DNA of 16,039 bases from Leptospira jelokensis (GCF_004769635.1 NZ_RQGH01000018.1:1-16039), one strand, 5' to 3'; shown: positions 7,947-15,326, counted from the stretch's first letter. Translations and numbers: made by a program. Notes: a model not told the origin generated them from the letters alone.

Positions 7947-8252
7947 CAAACGATTTTCACAATTTGGAACTCTCTCCACAGAAGAGAGGTGCTCCCCTTC
8001 CTTTTTCGTTTCCTCTGGGAACGAGTCCGCCAATCTCGTTCTCCATTTTGGAAGGAATGGAAACGGAGCCATTTCGTTCGAAACGATTTTATTTCCCCAA
8101 TGACTTTGATTGCCTTTTACATTGCGTACAAAGAGTCCACAAGTTCCGAAAGGGCCCTTTTCCTTTTACTCAAAATTCTCAAACAACAATCTTCCGAAGT
8201 ATTTTTCGAAGTGATGGGACTCTTTCGCCAGTTCGGAATCGAAATTCGTTAG
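7929..8252 (+). CDS. Possible small basic protein with TTG start
   Basis: An open frame of 107 residues has protein-like composition and codon use: a basic aromatic stretch (F-L-W-E-R-V-R-Q-S-R), then regular helical segments such as A-L-F-L-L-L-K-I-L-K-Q-Q and E-V-F-F-E-V-M-G-L-F-R-Q-F-G. The competing frame (7943-8383) is proline- and serine-rich and looks like a shadow. There is no ATG near the beginning. TTG at 7929 is the earliest candidate and GTG at 7989, just after AGAGAG, is another. Neither has a well-spaced ribosome site, and the TTG lies inside a stem-loop. I do not recognise the sequence. It may be a true gene, or the remnant of one that has lost its 5' end. Confidence 0.4.
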   Translation: MQRIQWQTIFTIWNSLHRREVLPFLFRFLWERVRQSRSPFWKEWKRSHFVRNDFISPMTLIAFYIAYKESTSSERALFLLLKILKQQSSEVFFEVMGLFRQFGIEIR

Positions 8253-8328
8253 CCCACCGACGTTGCATTCCATGGAAACAAACATGTTCTTCTTGTTTCA
8301 CCCTTTGTTGGTCGATCCGATTTTTTCA

Positions 8329-8349
8329 TTTTTGCCGATTTGGCAAAAA
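8329..8349. promoter_or_regulatory. Palindrome just upstream of the AraC-type regulator gene
   Basis: TTTTTGCC-GATTT-GGCAAAAA has perfect 8-base arms and ends 35 bases before the ATG at 8385. The T-run is on the 5' arm and the A-run on the 3' arm in both directions, so this is not a standard terminator. It could be an operator, possibly for autoregulation. Confidence 0.4.
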
Positions 8350-8384
8350 AATAGATTCGCAATTTCAGGGCAGAGCTGTTTAAG

Positions 8385-9977
8385 ATGGGCGTTCGATCGG
8401 ACATGAAACGCATTTCGCCTCTTTTGAAAATTTTAATATTCTCAATTGGATTGATTCTAACATTCAATACTGCGATTGTTGCGGAAAAACTTGCACCCGA
8501 ACTCTGGCGAACCGAATACCATATTCTGAAACCCAATGAACCTTCCGATCTCTCCAACCTGAAATCCTTGGATTGGATACCCTTCCAAGGTTCGCTCGCA
8601 TTCGGTTTCGAATCCCAAAAAGTATTGGTACGAGTGTCCTACCTCGGCCAAACAGACAAGTGGGAACACAGTGCTCTTTACTTAGAAAATCCAGTTGCTT
8701 ATGTAGACTCTATCACTGTTTTCCAATGGGAAGAAGGAAAACTCTTCCGCATGCAAGATGGGGACATCTATCCGAAACGAAAATCCATCTTCAGCCAACA
8801 CCCTTACCCTCTATTTTCTTTGGACATAAACTCTCTAAAACAAAACAAAGAATTTTATATCTTATACGAATCTCTTTCCAATTTATTCATTTCACCTGAA
8901 ATCTATGATGAAGGATCCATCCTTTCCGAAGTTTTTGGTGTCAGAGATTTATTTTTCATCTATTTTGGTATCATCCTAATCGTATTCATCCTCAATGCGA
9001 TCCTGTTTGGATTAACGCGAAATTCGAGTTTTTTATACTACATGCTTTACGTTTTCACATCCTTCCTTTACCAATTATCTTTCACTGGGTATGCCAAAAT
9101 TTTCCTATGGCCAAACTCAGGCAAATGGAATGACCAATCCATGGTCTTTTTTGGATCCATAGCACTCGTGAGTGTTGCACTTTTTTCCATACGATTTTTA
9201 GTCTTACAAAAAAGGATTCCTATCGTTTACCAAGGCATTCGGATATTCATTTACCTAATCCTTACGAACGCAGTTATTAGTTTGGTCATACGCTCTATCT
9301 GGAACGATCCCATTGTCCATGTTTTGGGGATCATCACATCACTCACGTTATTCGGCTCAGGGATTTATCTTTTACTCAAAAAACTTGAGATCGCTAGATT
9401 TTATGTTTTGGCATGGACCATCTTACTCATTTCCATTTTGTGTTTTAATTTTTATGCATTAGGGATCTTACCTGATTCCATTTTGTTTCGCCATGCCATC
9501 CAATTGGGAACCATCGCTGAAATGTTATTGTTCCAATTTGCGATTGTCGACAGATTGATGAAACCAAAAGAAGAAACCATAATCACAGTAGAAAAAGAAT
9601 CCAAACAAAATAGCCGCACACAAAGGATATCCAACCTCAACCAAGACGATTTAATCTACCAAATCAACCACATCCTATCCGAGGAAAAATTATTTTGTGA
9701 TGAGGATTTGAATGTGAACCGTTTGTCCACAATCCTCGGCATTCGCTCCGACCAAACATCGGCTCTCCTCAATCAAAAACTTGGTGTGAGTTTCAACCAA
9801 TTGTTGAGCAAATACAGAATCGAAGAAGCCTGTAAAATCCTAAAGGAAGACCCATCCCAAAACATCCTCACCGTTGCCTTTGCGGTCGGATTCAATACCA
9901 AGTCTGCATTTTATGAATCCTTCCAAAAAATTGTAGGAAAAACGCCAACCGAATACAAAAAAAGTCTGAATTCATGA
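8385..9977 (+). CDS. Membrane-bound AraC-family regulator with 7TMR-DISM sensor
   Basis: This encodes 530 residues. ATG at 8403 (M-K-R-I-S) is an alternative start giving a cleaner signal sequence; neither has a strong ribosome site. In order: signal sequence (to about residue 33), an extracytoplasmic beta-sandwich of the DISM extracellular type (about 38-175), seven hydrophobic helices (about 188-392) as in 7TMR-DISM receptors, a short linker, and a C-terminal AraC-type double helix-turn-helix (about 425-527). The last part shows N-x-N-R-L-S-x-I-L-G-I, then the typical I-L-T-V-A-F-A-V-G-F-N-T-K-S-A-F-Y-x-x-F-Q-K-x-x-G-x-T-P-x-E-Y. 7TMR-DISM receptors are usually coupled to kinases or cyclases. 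Coupling to a DNA-binding domain implies a one-component sensor acting on DNA from the membrane. The ligand is unknown; related sensor domains are thought to bind carbohydrates or similar small molecules. A lipoprotein gene follows after 67 bases. Confidence 0.92.
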   Translation: MGVRSDMKRISPLLKILIFSIGLILTFNTAIVAEKLAPELWRTEYHILKPNEPSDLSNLKSLDWIPFQGSLAFGFESQKVLVRVSYLGQTDKWEHSALYLENPVAYVDSITVFQWEEGKLFRMQDGDIYPKRKSIFSQHPYPLFSLDINSLKQNKEFYILYESLSNLFISPEIYDEGSILSEVFGVRDLFFIYFGIILIVFILNAILFGLTRNSSFLYYMLYVFTSFLYQLSFTGYAKIFLWPNSGKWNDQSMVFFGSIALVSVALFSIRFLVLQKRIPIVYQGIRIFIYLILTNAVISLVIRSIWNDPIVHVLGIITSLTLFGSGIYLLLKKLEIARFYVLAWTILLISILCFNFYALGILPDSILFRHAIQLGTIAEMLLFQFAIVDRLMKPKEETIITVEKESKQNSRTQRISNLNQDDLIYQINHILSEEKLFCDEDLNVNRLSTILGIRSDQTSALLNQKLGVSFNQLLSKYRIEEACKILKEDPSQNILTVAFAVGFNTKSAFYESFQKIVGKTPTEYKKSLNS

Positions 9978-10044
9978 TTCCAGACGATCGATTTGGGTTC
10001 CTCTGGTATCCTATCCTTCCAAAAATAATTTAGGAAATAAATTT

Positions 10045-10758
10045 ATGAATGCCAAAACCCAAGTAACTTCTCGATTTAAAAAACCGGCGAAACTGCTTTG
10101 TTTCGTTTCCTTCCTCGTCGCCACCACTTACAACTGTGCTACCAGTTTGTACCCAGTAAAAGCATCGATCGAAAAAAAAGAACCCGTTGCGGTTTTTATC
10201 AACCTCGTAGAATCAAAACCAGTTCTCAATTCCAGAGGACAAATGAGTAGTGCATCGAAAACCATTGTTGAGTTTGATGAACTATTCACTCAATTCAAAC
10301 AGTTGGCTGCAAAAGAACTTCCTTCTGTTAAAATTGTTGAACCCAAATCAACCCCACAAGATATCTTAGGAACAACAGTTTATATGTATGATTTTGGAAA
10401 AACAGGAGCGAAGATCGGTATCGAATTCATTACTGCCACAAACATCAATCTCAGTAGCGAACAAGAATTTACTGCAGAGAAACTAAAACAACAAGCCTGG
10501 ACACAAACAACAACAGTAACAGTCCGTTTCCGAGAAGTGAACGGCGACCGACTTGGAAAGTATCTAGGAAGCCGAACAGGATACGAATTAGGATCCGTAG
10601 TTCAAAACGGTTTCTGTCCAGTGGAGTGTTCCAAAAATGCCAATACCATGATTGATGTAACGTCACCAGGAAAACAAGCAGCAGCACTCAAAGCCCAATT
10701 ACCAGAAAAGATTAAAAAAGTCATACAAGAAGTTATGGCTAGCAAACAAGACGAATAA
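10045..10758 (+). CDS. Putative lipoprotein, unknown function
   Basis: This encodes 237 residues with a basic N-terminus, a hydrophobic stretch (about 17-28) and lipobox T-Y-N-C (Cys31). The mature part has alternating beta strands, including V-A-V-F-I-N-L-V (about 48-55) and T-V-T-V-R-F-R-E-V-N-G-D-R-L-G-K-Y-L-G. Two cysteines lie close together (C-P-V-E-C, near 192-196) and could form a disulphide. The strand-helix layout with a K-Q-A-A-A-L-K-A end recalls small periplasmic lipoproteins, but I do not recognise the family. It follows the AraC-type regulator by 67 bases on the same strand, so it may share the transcript or be a target of the regulator. It is followed by the structured element at 10827-10925. 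Confidence 0.8.
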   Translation: MNAKTQVTSRFKKPAKLLCFVSFLVATTYNCATSLYPVKASIEKKEPVAVFINLVESKPVLNSRGQMSSASKTIVEFDELFTQFKQLAAKELPSVKIVEPKSTPQDILGTTVYMYDFGKTGAKIGIEFITATNINLSSEQEFTAEKLKQQAWTQTTTVTVRFREVNGDRLGKYLGSRTGYELGSVVQNGFCPVECSKNANTMIDVTSPGKQAAALKAQLPEKIKKVIQEVMASKQDE

Positions 10759-10826
10759 CCTACACAACGTAATGGATTCCCTTACGGGCGTTCCCGATTC
10801 TACCTACCAAAAAACAATTTTTTGAC

Positions 10827-10925
10827 AAAGGGTCGGGCTCGTCCGGGGTGCGCTGACGCTCCCGTCCCCTGCCATCTAACGATGCCAGGTGACCGAGCCC
10901 TTCCTATCCCTAACGCGGACCCTTT
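10827..10925. ncRNA. GC-rich multi-branched structured element
   Basis: An outer perfect stem AAAGGGTC/GACCCTTT (10827-10834 with 10918-10925) stacks directly on GGGCTCG/CGAGCCC (10835-10841 with 10894-10900). Inside are two hairpins: CGGG...CCCG with an inner GCG-CTGA-CGC (10844-10864), and CCTG-C-CATC-TAAC-GATG-C-CAGG (10868-10889). This gives a three-way junction. The DNA is much richer in GC than its flanks. The 3' side runs into CCCTTTTGTTT, so it could also terminate the lipoprotein transcript. It could be a small RNA, a dispersed palindromic repeat or an elaborate terminator. It fills most of the 340-base gap between 10758 and 11099. Confidence 0.5.
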
Positions 10926-11098
10926 TGTTTCCTATACCGAACCCAATCCAATACAAGATGCCATAAATTAGACTCGCCTTACAAAAGGCTCCCCTCCTAT
11001 CATGGCGGATAGATTCTGAACTTTTTTAAAAACCCAATGCTTCATTTTTCAATTTGAATTCGGAATCCTAACTTTAATTTTATTGATATGGATAATGC
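10926..11098 (+). promoter_or_regulatory. Leader region of the membrane cyclase gene
   Basis: This non-coding stretch holds two short perfect hairpins, GCCTT-ACAA-AAGGC (near 10977) and CTATC-ATGGCG-GATAG (near 10998). An AT-rich block (about 11070-11098) follows, with GATATGGATAAT as a possible -10 region just before the ATG. No precise promoter can be assigned. Confidence 0.3.
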
Positions 11099-12331
11099 AT
11101 GAAACTTTCATTAGTTGATGAAATCTTAATCGCAAGGGAGATGAAAAACGAAAAAACGGTCGCATTTGTTCGATTTGCCCTATTTTCAGTCACTTCTACT
11201 TTAGATAGTTTATCCTATTTTGGATGGATCAAATTCACAATTGTCCCAACAAGTCTCATCACTGTTGGATTGGATTTTTTATTCCTAATCTTTGCCAGCT
11301 TTGTTTTGGTTTTTCTTTTTAATTTTCCTTATAAACCGTATTTAAAATTTTTCACGATCACATTAGATTATTTCATCATTGGGCTTATGATCTTCCTTGA
11401 CCCAACGATTCTAAAAGGAAACGGCCTTATCTACTTTATCGCGATGACGAGTGCCATGTTCGTATTCCAATTTAACCTATTGAGGCATTCAAAAGCAGGA
11501 ACGATTTACGGGGCTATTTTGGCATTTGTCTATTTCCTGGTGGTTTCCATTGGATTAGAAGATGGTTATCCGTTTGATTTAATTCCGATGATGTTTGGAT
11601 TGGCAATGATGCTTGGCATGGGGTATCTAACAACGGTTTCGAATATCGAAATGGTGAAAGAAGCCAATGCAAAACAGATGATGGAACGGTATCTTCCTTC
11701 GCAACTTGTCAGTGAGTTTTACAAAAACAAAGCACAACTAGAACCGGGTGGCGAAAACAAAGAAGTAACCATTCTTTTTTCCGATATTCGATCCTTTACA
11801 AAATTTTCAGAACAAAGGTCTGCCGAGGAAGTCGTACAATTTTTAAACCATTATTTGTCTCGTATGACAGAAGTTATCTTTAATTTCAATGGTACCATTG
11901 ATAAATTTATTGGTGATGCCATTATGACCATTTTTGGTGCCCCATTCAAACGTGATGATGACGCCCTCCGTGCTGTCAAATCAGCTGTAGCAATGATTCG
12001 CGAAATAGAGGTAATCAACAAAAGTATGCCAAATCCTGATGATCAAATACAAGTGGGAATTGGAATTCATACAGGGGAAGCGATCGTGGGCAATATTGGA
12101 TCTGACCGAAGGTTGGATTATACCGTCATCGGAGACAATGTGAACTTAGCATCCAGAATCGAAGGCCTGACCAAACATTACCAATGCCCCATCTTAATTT
12201 CTGAAGTCACCTTCAAACAGTTAGAAGGTAAATATTCGAATGAAGATGGTTTTCTCATCCGAGAGATTGACCAAGTCATCGTGAAAGGAAAATCAAAGCC
12301 AATAACCGTGTATGAAGTTGTTTGTTTGTGA
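11099..12331 (+). CDS. Six-helix membrane adenylate cyclase (class IIIb type)
   Basis: This encodes 410 residues. Residues 20-180 contain about six hydrophobic helices; a short linker follows (E-A-N-A-K-Q-M-M-E-R-Y-L-P, about 188-200). Residues 218-408 are a class III cyclase catalytic domain. Metal ligands are Asp229 (F-S-D-I-R-S-F-T) and Asp273 (F-I-G-D-A). The purine-binding pair is Lys269 and Thr342 (Y-T-V-I-G-D), with Asn348 and transition-state Arg352. Thr in place of Asp in this pair is typical of class IIIb adenylate cyclases, some of which respond to bicarbonate; ATP remains the expected substrate. The sequence E-R-Y-L-P before the catalytic core is common in bacterial cyclases, where it helps couple the helices to the dimer. 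The membrane part is a plausible sensor but resembles no named domain to me. The downstream end is marked by a bidirectional terminator. Confidence 0.92.
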   Translation: MKLSLVDEILIAREMKNEKTVAFVRFALFSVTSTLDSLSYFGWIKFTIVPTSLITVGLDFLFLIFASFVLVFLFNFPYKPYLKFFTITLDYFIIGLMIFLDPTILKGNGLIYFIAMTSAMFVFQFNLLRHSKAGTIYGAILAFVYFLVVSIGLEDGYPFDLIPMMFGLAMMLGMGYLTTVSNIEMVKEANAKQMMERYLPSQLVSEFYKNKAQLEPGGENKEVTILFSDIRSFTKFSEQRSAEEVVQFLNHYLSRMTEVIFNFNGTIDKFIGDAIMTIFGAPFKRDDDALRAVKSAVAMIREIEVINKSMPNPDDQIQVGIGIHTGEAIVGNIGSDRRLDYTVIGDNVNLASRIEGLTKHYQCPILISEVTFKQLEGKYSNEDGFLIREIDQVIVKGKSKPITVYEVVCL

Positions 12332-12350
12332 TTTTACCAAATAACAAAGA

Positions 12351-12365
12351 AATGCCATTGGCATT
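12351..12365 (+). repeat. Short hairpin after the cyclase gene
   Basis: AATGCCA-T-TGGCATT is a near-perfect palindrome 20 bases after the cyclase stop. It precedes the stronger terminator at 12373-12404 and may be part of the same 3' end structure. Confidence 0.4.
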
Positions 12366-12372
12366 AAAATAG

Positions 12373-12404
12373 AAAAGCCTCAGGTCTCACAACCCAAGGC
12401 TTTT
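12373..12404. terminator. Bidirectional terminator between convergent genes
   Basis: Perfect 8-base arms AAAAGCCT and AGGCTTTT give an A-run 5' and a T-run 3' on both strands. It lies between the stops of the membrane cyclase (12331) and the leftward lipoprotein gene (12426), so it can serve both. Confidence 0.85.
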
Positions 12405-12425
12405 GTTGGTGCGACAAAAAGAAAA

Positions 12426-12767
12426 TTACTTTTTCTTTGCTGCCGTTTTTTCGACTACTGGAGTTCCTTCAACATAAACACAATTTAAGAACAAGTAAAC
12501 AGCATGTTTTCCTGTAATTGTAACGTCTTTTAAACCAGTCGCGCCAGGAGCTTTACGTAATGCATCACGAGATGCTTCCGCAATACTTTGGTTATACCAA
12601 GTATTATTGAATAGAGCAAGGCCACATTCACGACCTTCCACTGTTCCAGATCCAACAACTTCTAAATTAGTTGGTGCATCTAATGAAAACTCTTTAAAAT
12701 TTCCAACTTTATGAGAGCAACTTACCACAAATGCGATTGCAAATAATGACAACCATTTCATATTCAT
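12426..12767 (-). CDS. Small lipoprotein, second gene of a pair
   Basis: This encodes 113 residues. The signal ends V-V-S-C (Cys17). The mature part contains S-I-A-E-A-S-R-D-A-L-R-K-A-P-G-A-T-G-L-K-D-V-T-I and then C-V-Y-V-E-G-T-P-V, a pattern (helix, P-G-A, L-x-D-V-x-I, then C-V-x-V-x-G-T-x-V) I have seen in small bacterial lipoproteins of unknown function, similar in spirit to TRL-like proteins. The C-terminus is lysine-rich (A-A-K-K-K). An AAGGA ribosome site lies five bases before the first ATG; a second ATG two codons later could also serve. It begins ten bases after the stop of the 89-residue lipoprotein gene, so the two form an operon ending at the terminator 12373-12404. Confidence 0.8.
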   Translation of the reverse strand: MNMKWLSLFAIAFVVSCSHKVGNFKEFSLDAPTNLEVVGSGTVEGRECGLALFNNTWYNQSIAEASRDALRKAPGATGLKDVTITGKHAVYLFLNCVYVEGTPVVEKTAAKKK

Positions 12768-12777
12768 ATATTTCCTT

Positions 12778-13047
12778 TTATTTCAACTTTCTTATTTGGG
12801 CACAAGCGGATGCAAAATCAGAATTCCATTGTAATCCAACGTTTTGATTTTTAACATTACCTTTTGCTCTCGCATCACTCACAACATCATCATAAATTCC
12901 TATGATAATGGTTCCACATTTCTCAGCCAAAACAGTGTCTGATAATTCTGCTGAATCGTTTTCTGCAGGAACTACATATCCAACCTTTCCCGCAGTGACA
13001 CAATTTGACAGAAAAACGATAATTCCAAGAAGGAATATTTTTTTCAT
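12778..13047 (-). CDS. Small lipoprotein, first gene of a pair
   Basis: This encodes 89 residues with an ideal AGGAG ribosome site seven bases before ATG. The signal is short and ends L-S-N-C (Cys16). The mature part of about 70 residues includes E-K-C-G-T-I-I-I-G-I-Y-D-D-V-V-S-D-A-R-A and a C-terminal cysteine (A-C-A-Q-I-R-K-L-K). I do not recognise the family; the central part has a strand followed by an S-D-A-R-A helix, as in small TRL-like lipoproteins. It is the promoter-proximal gene of a two-gene operon with the 113-residue lipoprotein. Confidence 0.8.
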   Translation of the reverse strand: MKKIFLLGIIVFLSNCVTAGKVGYVVPAENDSAELSDTVLAEKCGTIIIGIYDDVVSDARAKGNVKNQNVGLQWNSDFASACAQIRKLK

Positions 13048-13607
13048 TTTTGTTCTCCTAATTCGGATAAGGGGATTTTATTTATTTTCTCTGTAAATCA
13101 AATAAAAGATTAGAACTCATAAATTTTGAAATTATAATCAAGTAACGAAAGTGAGTTTTCCGAATTTTTTGCACATTGCACCATATAACTATGGTTCTAG
13201 ATTTACCAACAATCCCTACATAATAAAATTCATTACTAACGACTGCCAGCTGGACCAAACGTTCAGTCTCACGGCAGGGACAGTTTAGTTCTTTTCCTTT
13301 GGACAAAACCCATGGGCATACAAAGGACGGGATTCAATTCCATTTTATTCCGTCACGACTTCCCCAGGGATTTTCAAACAAAGGGCCTCGCCACGAGAGA
13401 GTTTGATCCCTTAAAATATCTAAATGGCATTTCAAAATAGGAAAACGATTTGCCCACCAAGTATGGCTGAATCCGAATCATACGGAACCATCTCAAATCT
13501 TCGTGTGTATAAAACTTCAGGAACGCATACGAACCCAAACAAAAGAGTTGTTGCAAATAGTCGTTTGGTTCTACTTGGACAGATCTTGATGGAAGAGGGT
13601 AAAATCC
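13048..13607. other. Gene-free stretch before the DoxX-like gene
   Basis: These 560 bases contain no convincing gene. Short frames here show no signal, motif or ribosome site that I trust. They hold the promoter of the leftward lipoprotein pair, the folded element at 13243-13277 and a nested hairpin at 13381-13412 (AAGGG/CCCTT outside CTCG-CCA-CGAG). The right part must supply the promoter of the gene at 13608. Confidence 0.6.
13243..13277. repeat. Folded element, divergent relative of the one at 15566-15657
   Basis: CTGCC/GGCAG outer arms enclose CTGGAC-CAAAC-GTTCAG, where one pair is a G-T wobble. The sequence around it (CTGCCAGCTG-AC-N-GTTCAG-CT) matches the core of the element at 15587-15614 at roughly two thirds of positions, with the stem preserved. 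Confidence 0.45.
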
Positions 13608-13970
13608 ATGAAACAAATAAATATTTTTTATTGGATCACGACGGGCCTGGTCTTATTTTTTTTATTACCAGGATCTGTGATGAATATAATGCAAACCGAA
13701 GATTGGCTTGAGGTATTCAAACAACTTGGTTACCCAGCTTACTTATTGCCTTTTTTGGGTGTCGCTAAAATTTCTGCATGTATCGCAATCGTCATACCGA
13801 ATCTCAGACGTCTGAAGGAATGGGCGTATGCTGGTCTTGTTTTCGATATCGTTGGTGCCATTTATTCTGCACTCATGGCAGGACCTTTCGATCCGAGACT
13901 CTTCTTTATGATCCTCCCTCTCTCTGCAATTCTTGCCTCTTATTTTTTATGGCATAAAAAAATCAGCTGA
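13608..13970 (+). CDS. DoxX-like membrane protein
   Basis: This encodes 120 residues with four hydrophobic helices (about 6-25, 43-63, 72-90, 98-115). The layout and short motifs fit the DoxX-like family: a loop with L-G-Y-P-A-Y-L-L-P-F-L-G-V-A-K (about 40-54), L-R-R-L-K-E-W-A-Y-A-G-L-V-F-D (about 66-80) and G-A-I-Y-S. Members are small inner-membrane proteins; some DoxX relatives associate with thiol or quinone redox reactions, but this branch is mostly uncharacterised. A GAGGG ribosome site precedes the ATG. The gene stands alone on the plus strand. Confidence 0.85.
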   Translation: MKQINIFYWITTGLVLFFLLPGSVMNIMQTEDWLEVFKQLGYPAYLLPFLGVAKISACIAIVIPNLRRLKEWAYAGLVFDIVGAIYSALMAGPFDPRLFFMILPLSAILASYFLWHKKIS

Positions 13971-14455
13971 GCGAGCGACTCCTTTTAGTCAGTTGTGAGT
14001 TAATTCCATAAAGTCATTGGTCCACATTTTCCGATCATGCTCCAATCAAAGCCGGAATTCGATTTCGCGTTCTTTTTTGGATGCTTGTTAGTAAACCCCA
14101 ATGGCTTTAGGATCAGTTGAATGAAAAAATTTGATTCCCCACAAACTTAGTATCCTCCAAATCACAACGAAAAATCTCAAAGGCAGGTAGGCTAACTTAC
14201 ATGAATCAAATGATATTGATCCCTACAACAAAGAAGGATCCTTACTTCTTTCTGAGGCTGGTTAATTCTTATCTTACATTCTACTAACTTTCTACAAGGA
14301 AAATTAATGAAAGGAAACAATGGTTCGACCTATGCAATATCGTTAATACAAGTATATTAAATCATGTTAAAATTCTATTGATTCAAATCATTTTCCTAAA
14401 TTCTGAAGACCATTCGCCAATCCAGAATCACTAATCGATAACTTTCTATTCCCAT
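13971..14455. other. Gene-free stretch with two tiny reading frames
   Basis: No normal gene is visible. Contents: a short hairpin after the DoxX-like gene (GACT-CCTTTT-AGTC, near 13977); a 28-codon frame (14201-14287) after AGGCAGG; the hairpin AAAGAAG-GATCCTTA-CTTCTTT (14230-14251) inside it; and a 17-codon frame (14307-14360) with a good ribosome site. It may be decayed coding DNA or a leader region. Confidence 0.5.
14307..14360 (+). CDS. Possible 17-codon leader peptide or gene remnant
   Basis: AAGGA lies seven bases before an ATG that opens a frame of 17 codons (starts M-K-G-N-N-G-S-T, ends L-I-Q-V-Y). The translation signal is better than those of several real genes here. It may be a leader peptide, a small protein, or the surviving 5' end of a lost gene. 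Nothing in the peptide suggests a function. Confidence 0.2.
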   Translation: MKGNNGSTYAISLIQVY

Positions 14456-14484
14456 TTGCATTCACCTTGCCTCAACAATTAATA
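14456..14484 (+). promoter_or_regulatory. Candidate promoter of the 14533 lipoprotein gene
   Basis: TTGCAT (14456-14461) and TTAATA (14479-14484) are spaced by 17 bases. A second pair, TTGACT (14489-14494) and TTAATA (14512-14517), also has 17-base spacing and a better -35 box, but its transcript would start inside the ribosome site. Confidence 0.3.
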
Positions 14485-14532
14485 ATCATTGACTTTCTTT
14501 TGAAAATATTTTTAATAAGTCAGGAGATTTTA

Positions 14533-15297
14533 ATGTTACGTGTTAGTTGCCTAAGTTTACTGTTTTTTTTAATTTTTTTGTCATGCAAAAACTATGTTTT
14601 TGTTCGAGAGTATACACCCAAGTCCACTGAGTTTAAATCAAAACCAAAAATTGCATTAGTGGGTTTTTTCCCTTACCGTTATAGTTCCACGACATCTGGA
14701 AGAAGGACAACTACAACCGCTTATTTAGATTATACTCATTCTACAAGTTCAGTTATGTCGGTCGGCACACCGATTGACTTGATCCCAAGTTCAGGACTAG
14801 ACTTAAATGTTTCCAATGATCGTACAAAAGAAATTGCTATGAATTATTTAGAAAAAGTGAAAATTTCAGGTCTGCAAGAAATTTCTAAAATGATCGAAAT
14901 TAATAAAATCGACGATAAAACAACATTTGCACTTAAAAAGAGAGATGTTGATTACTATTTGATTGCAATCCATGGTCCGGTATTTGATGAAAGTATGGGA
15001 AATCTTGGTCGTACCCTACTAACTGCTCATGTTTGCATTCTGACGTTTGGAACAATACCTTGTTGGCGCAGTATCCCAACAGAAACTAAATTCCTTTTAT
15101 ATGACAATAAATTGAACTTAGTTGATCAAAAGAGTTACTCTGACAGGTATGAACATCTTGGTGCATGGTGGGGACAAGAAGAACAAGGATCCTTCAATAT
15201 GCAAACGAGCGAAATTCCTAATCCATTAAAAATCAAAGTATATAAGCCACATATTTTAGAGTATGAAGACCATTTAAAAGAGTTACTAAACAAATAG
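14533..15297 (+). CDS. Putative lipoprotein, perhaps Lp29-like
   Basis: This encodes 254 residues when started at the ATG at 14533, six bases after CAGGAG. The frame is open 22 codons further upstream, but that part has no ribosome site and would push the signal peptide inside. The signal (hydrophobic 7-17) ends F-L-S-C (Cys18). The mature protein begins with K-P-K-I-A-L-V-G-F-F-P-Y-R-Y, followed by a Ser/Thr-rich region with G-R-R-T-T-T-T and M-S-V-G-T-P-I. Later come D-V-D-Y-Y-L-I-A-I-H-G-P and a hydrophobic stretch, L-L-T-A-H-V-C-I-L-T-F-G-T-I-P-C-W. The K-I-A-L-V-G-F-x-P-Y opening is one I associate with Leptospira lipoproteins labelled Lp29-like, but this is from memory and uncertain. 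It is a single gene with its own promoter. Confidence 0.85.
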   Translation: MLRVSCLSLLFFLIFLSCKNYVFVREYTPKSTEFKSKPKIALVGFFPYRYSSTTSGRRTTTTAYLDYTHSTSSVMSVGTPIDLIPSSGLDLNVSNDRTKEIAMNYLEKVKISGLQEISKMIEINKIDDKTTFALKKRDVDYYLIAIHGPVFDESMGNLGRTLLTAHVCILTFGTIPCWRSIPTETKFLLYDNKLNLVDQKSYSDRYEHLGAWWGQEEQGSFNMQTSEIPNPLKIKVYKPHILEYEDHLKELLNK

Positions 15298-15326
15298 CTG
15301 AATAAAGAGAATTTTCTATATTTAAA

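Noticed and set aside
7755..8072. Minus-strand frame of 105 codons
   Set aside because: Overlaps the end of a good lipoprotein gene on the other strand and has no start signal.
7943..8383. Plus-strand frame of 146 codons
   Set aside because: Proline, serine and cysteine-rich without structure; the overlapping frame 7929-8252 looks far more like protein.
8272..8406. 44-codon plus-strand frame before the AraC-type gene
   Set aside because: No ribosome site, crosses the palindrome at 8329-8349 and overlaps the next gene start.
10827..10925. tRNA or other known structured RNA
   Set aside because: The cloverleaf-like fold lacks the T-loop and D-loop conserved bases and CCA end; it also lacks the signature bases of SRP RNA, tmRNA and RNase P RNA.
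13082..13306. Minus-strand frame of 74 codons
   Set aside because: Covers AT-rich promoter DNA and the folded element; no ribosome site and no protein-like pattern.
13424..13711. Plus-strand frame of 95 codons
   Set aside because: Runs into the DoxX-like gene in another frame; no clear start signal.
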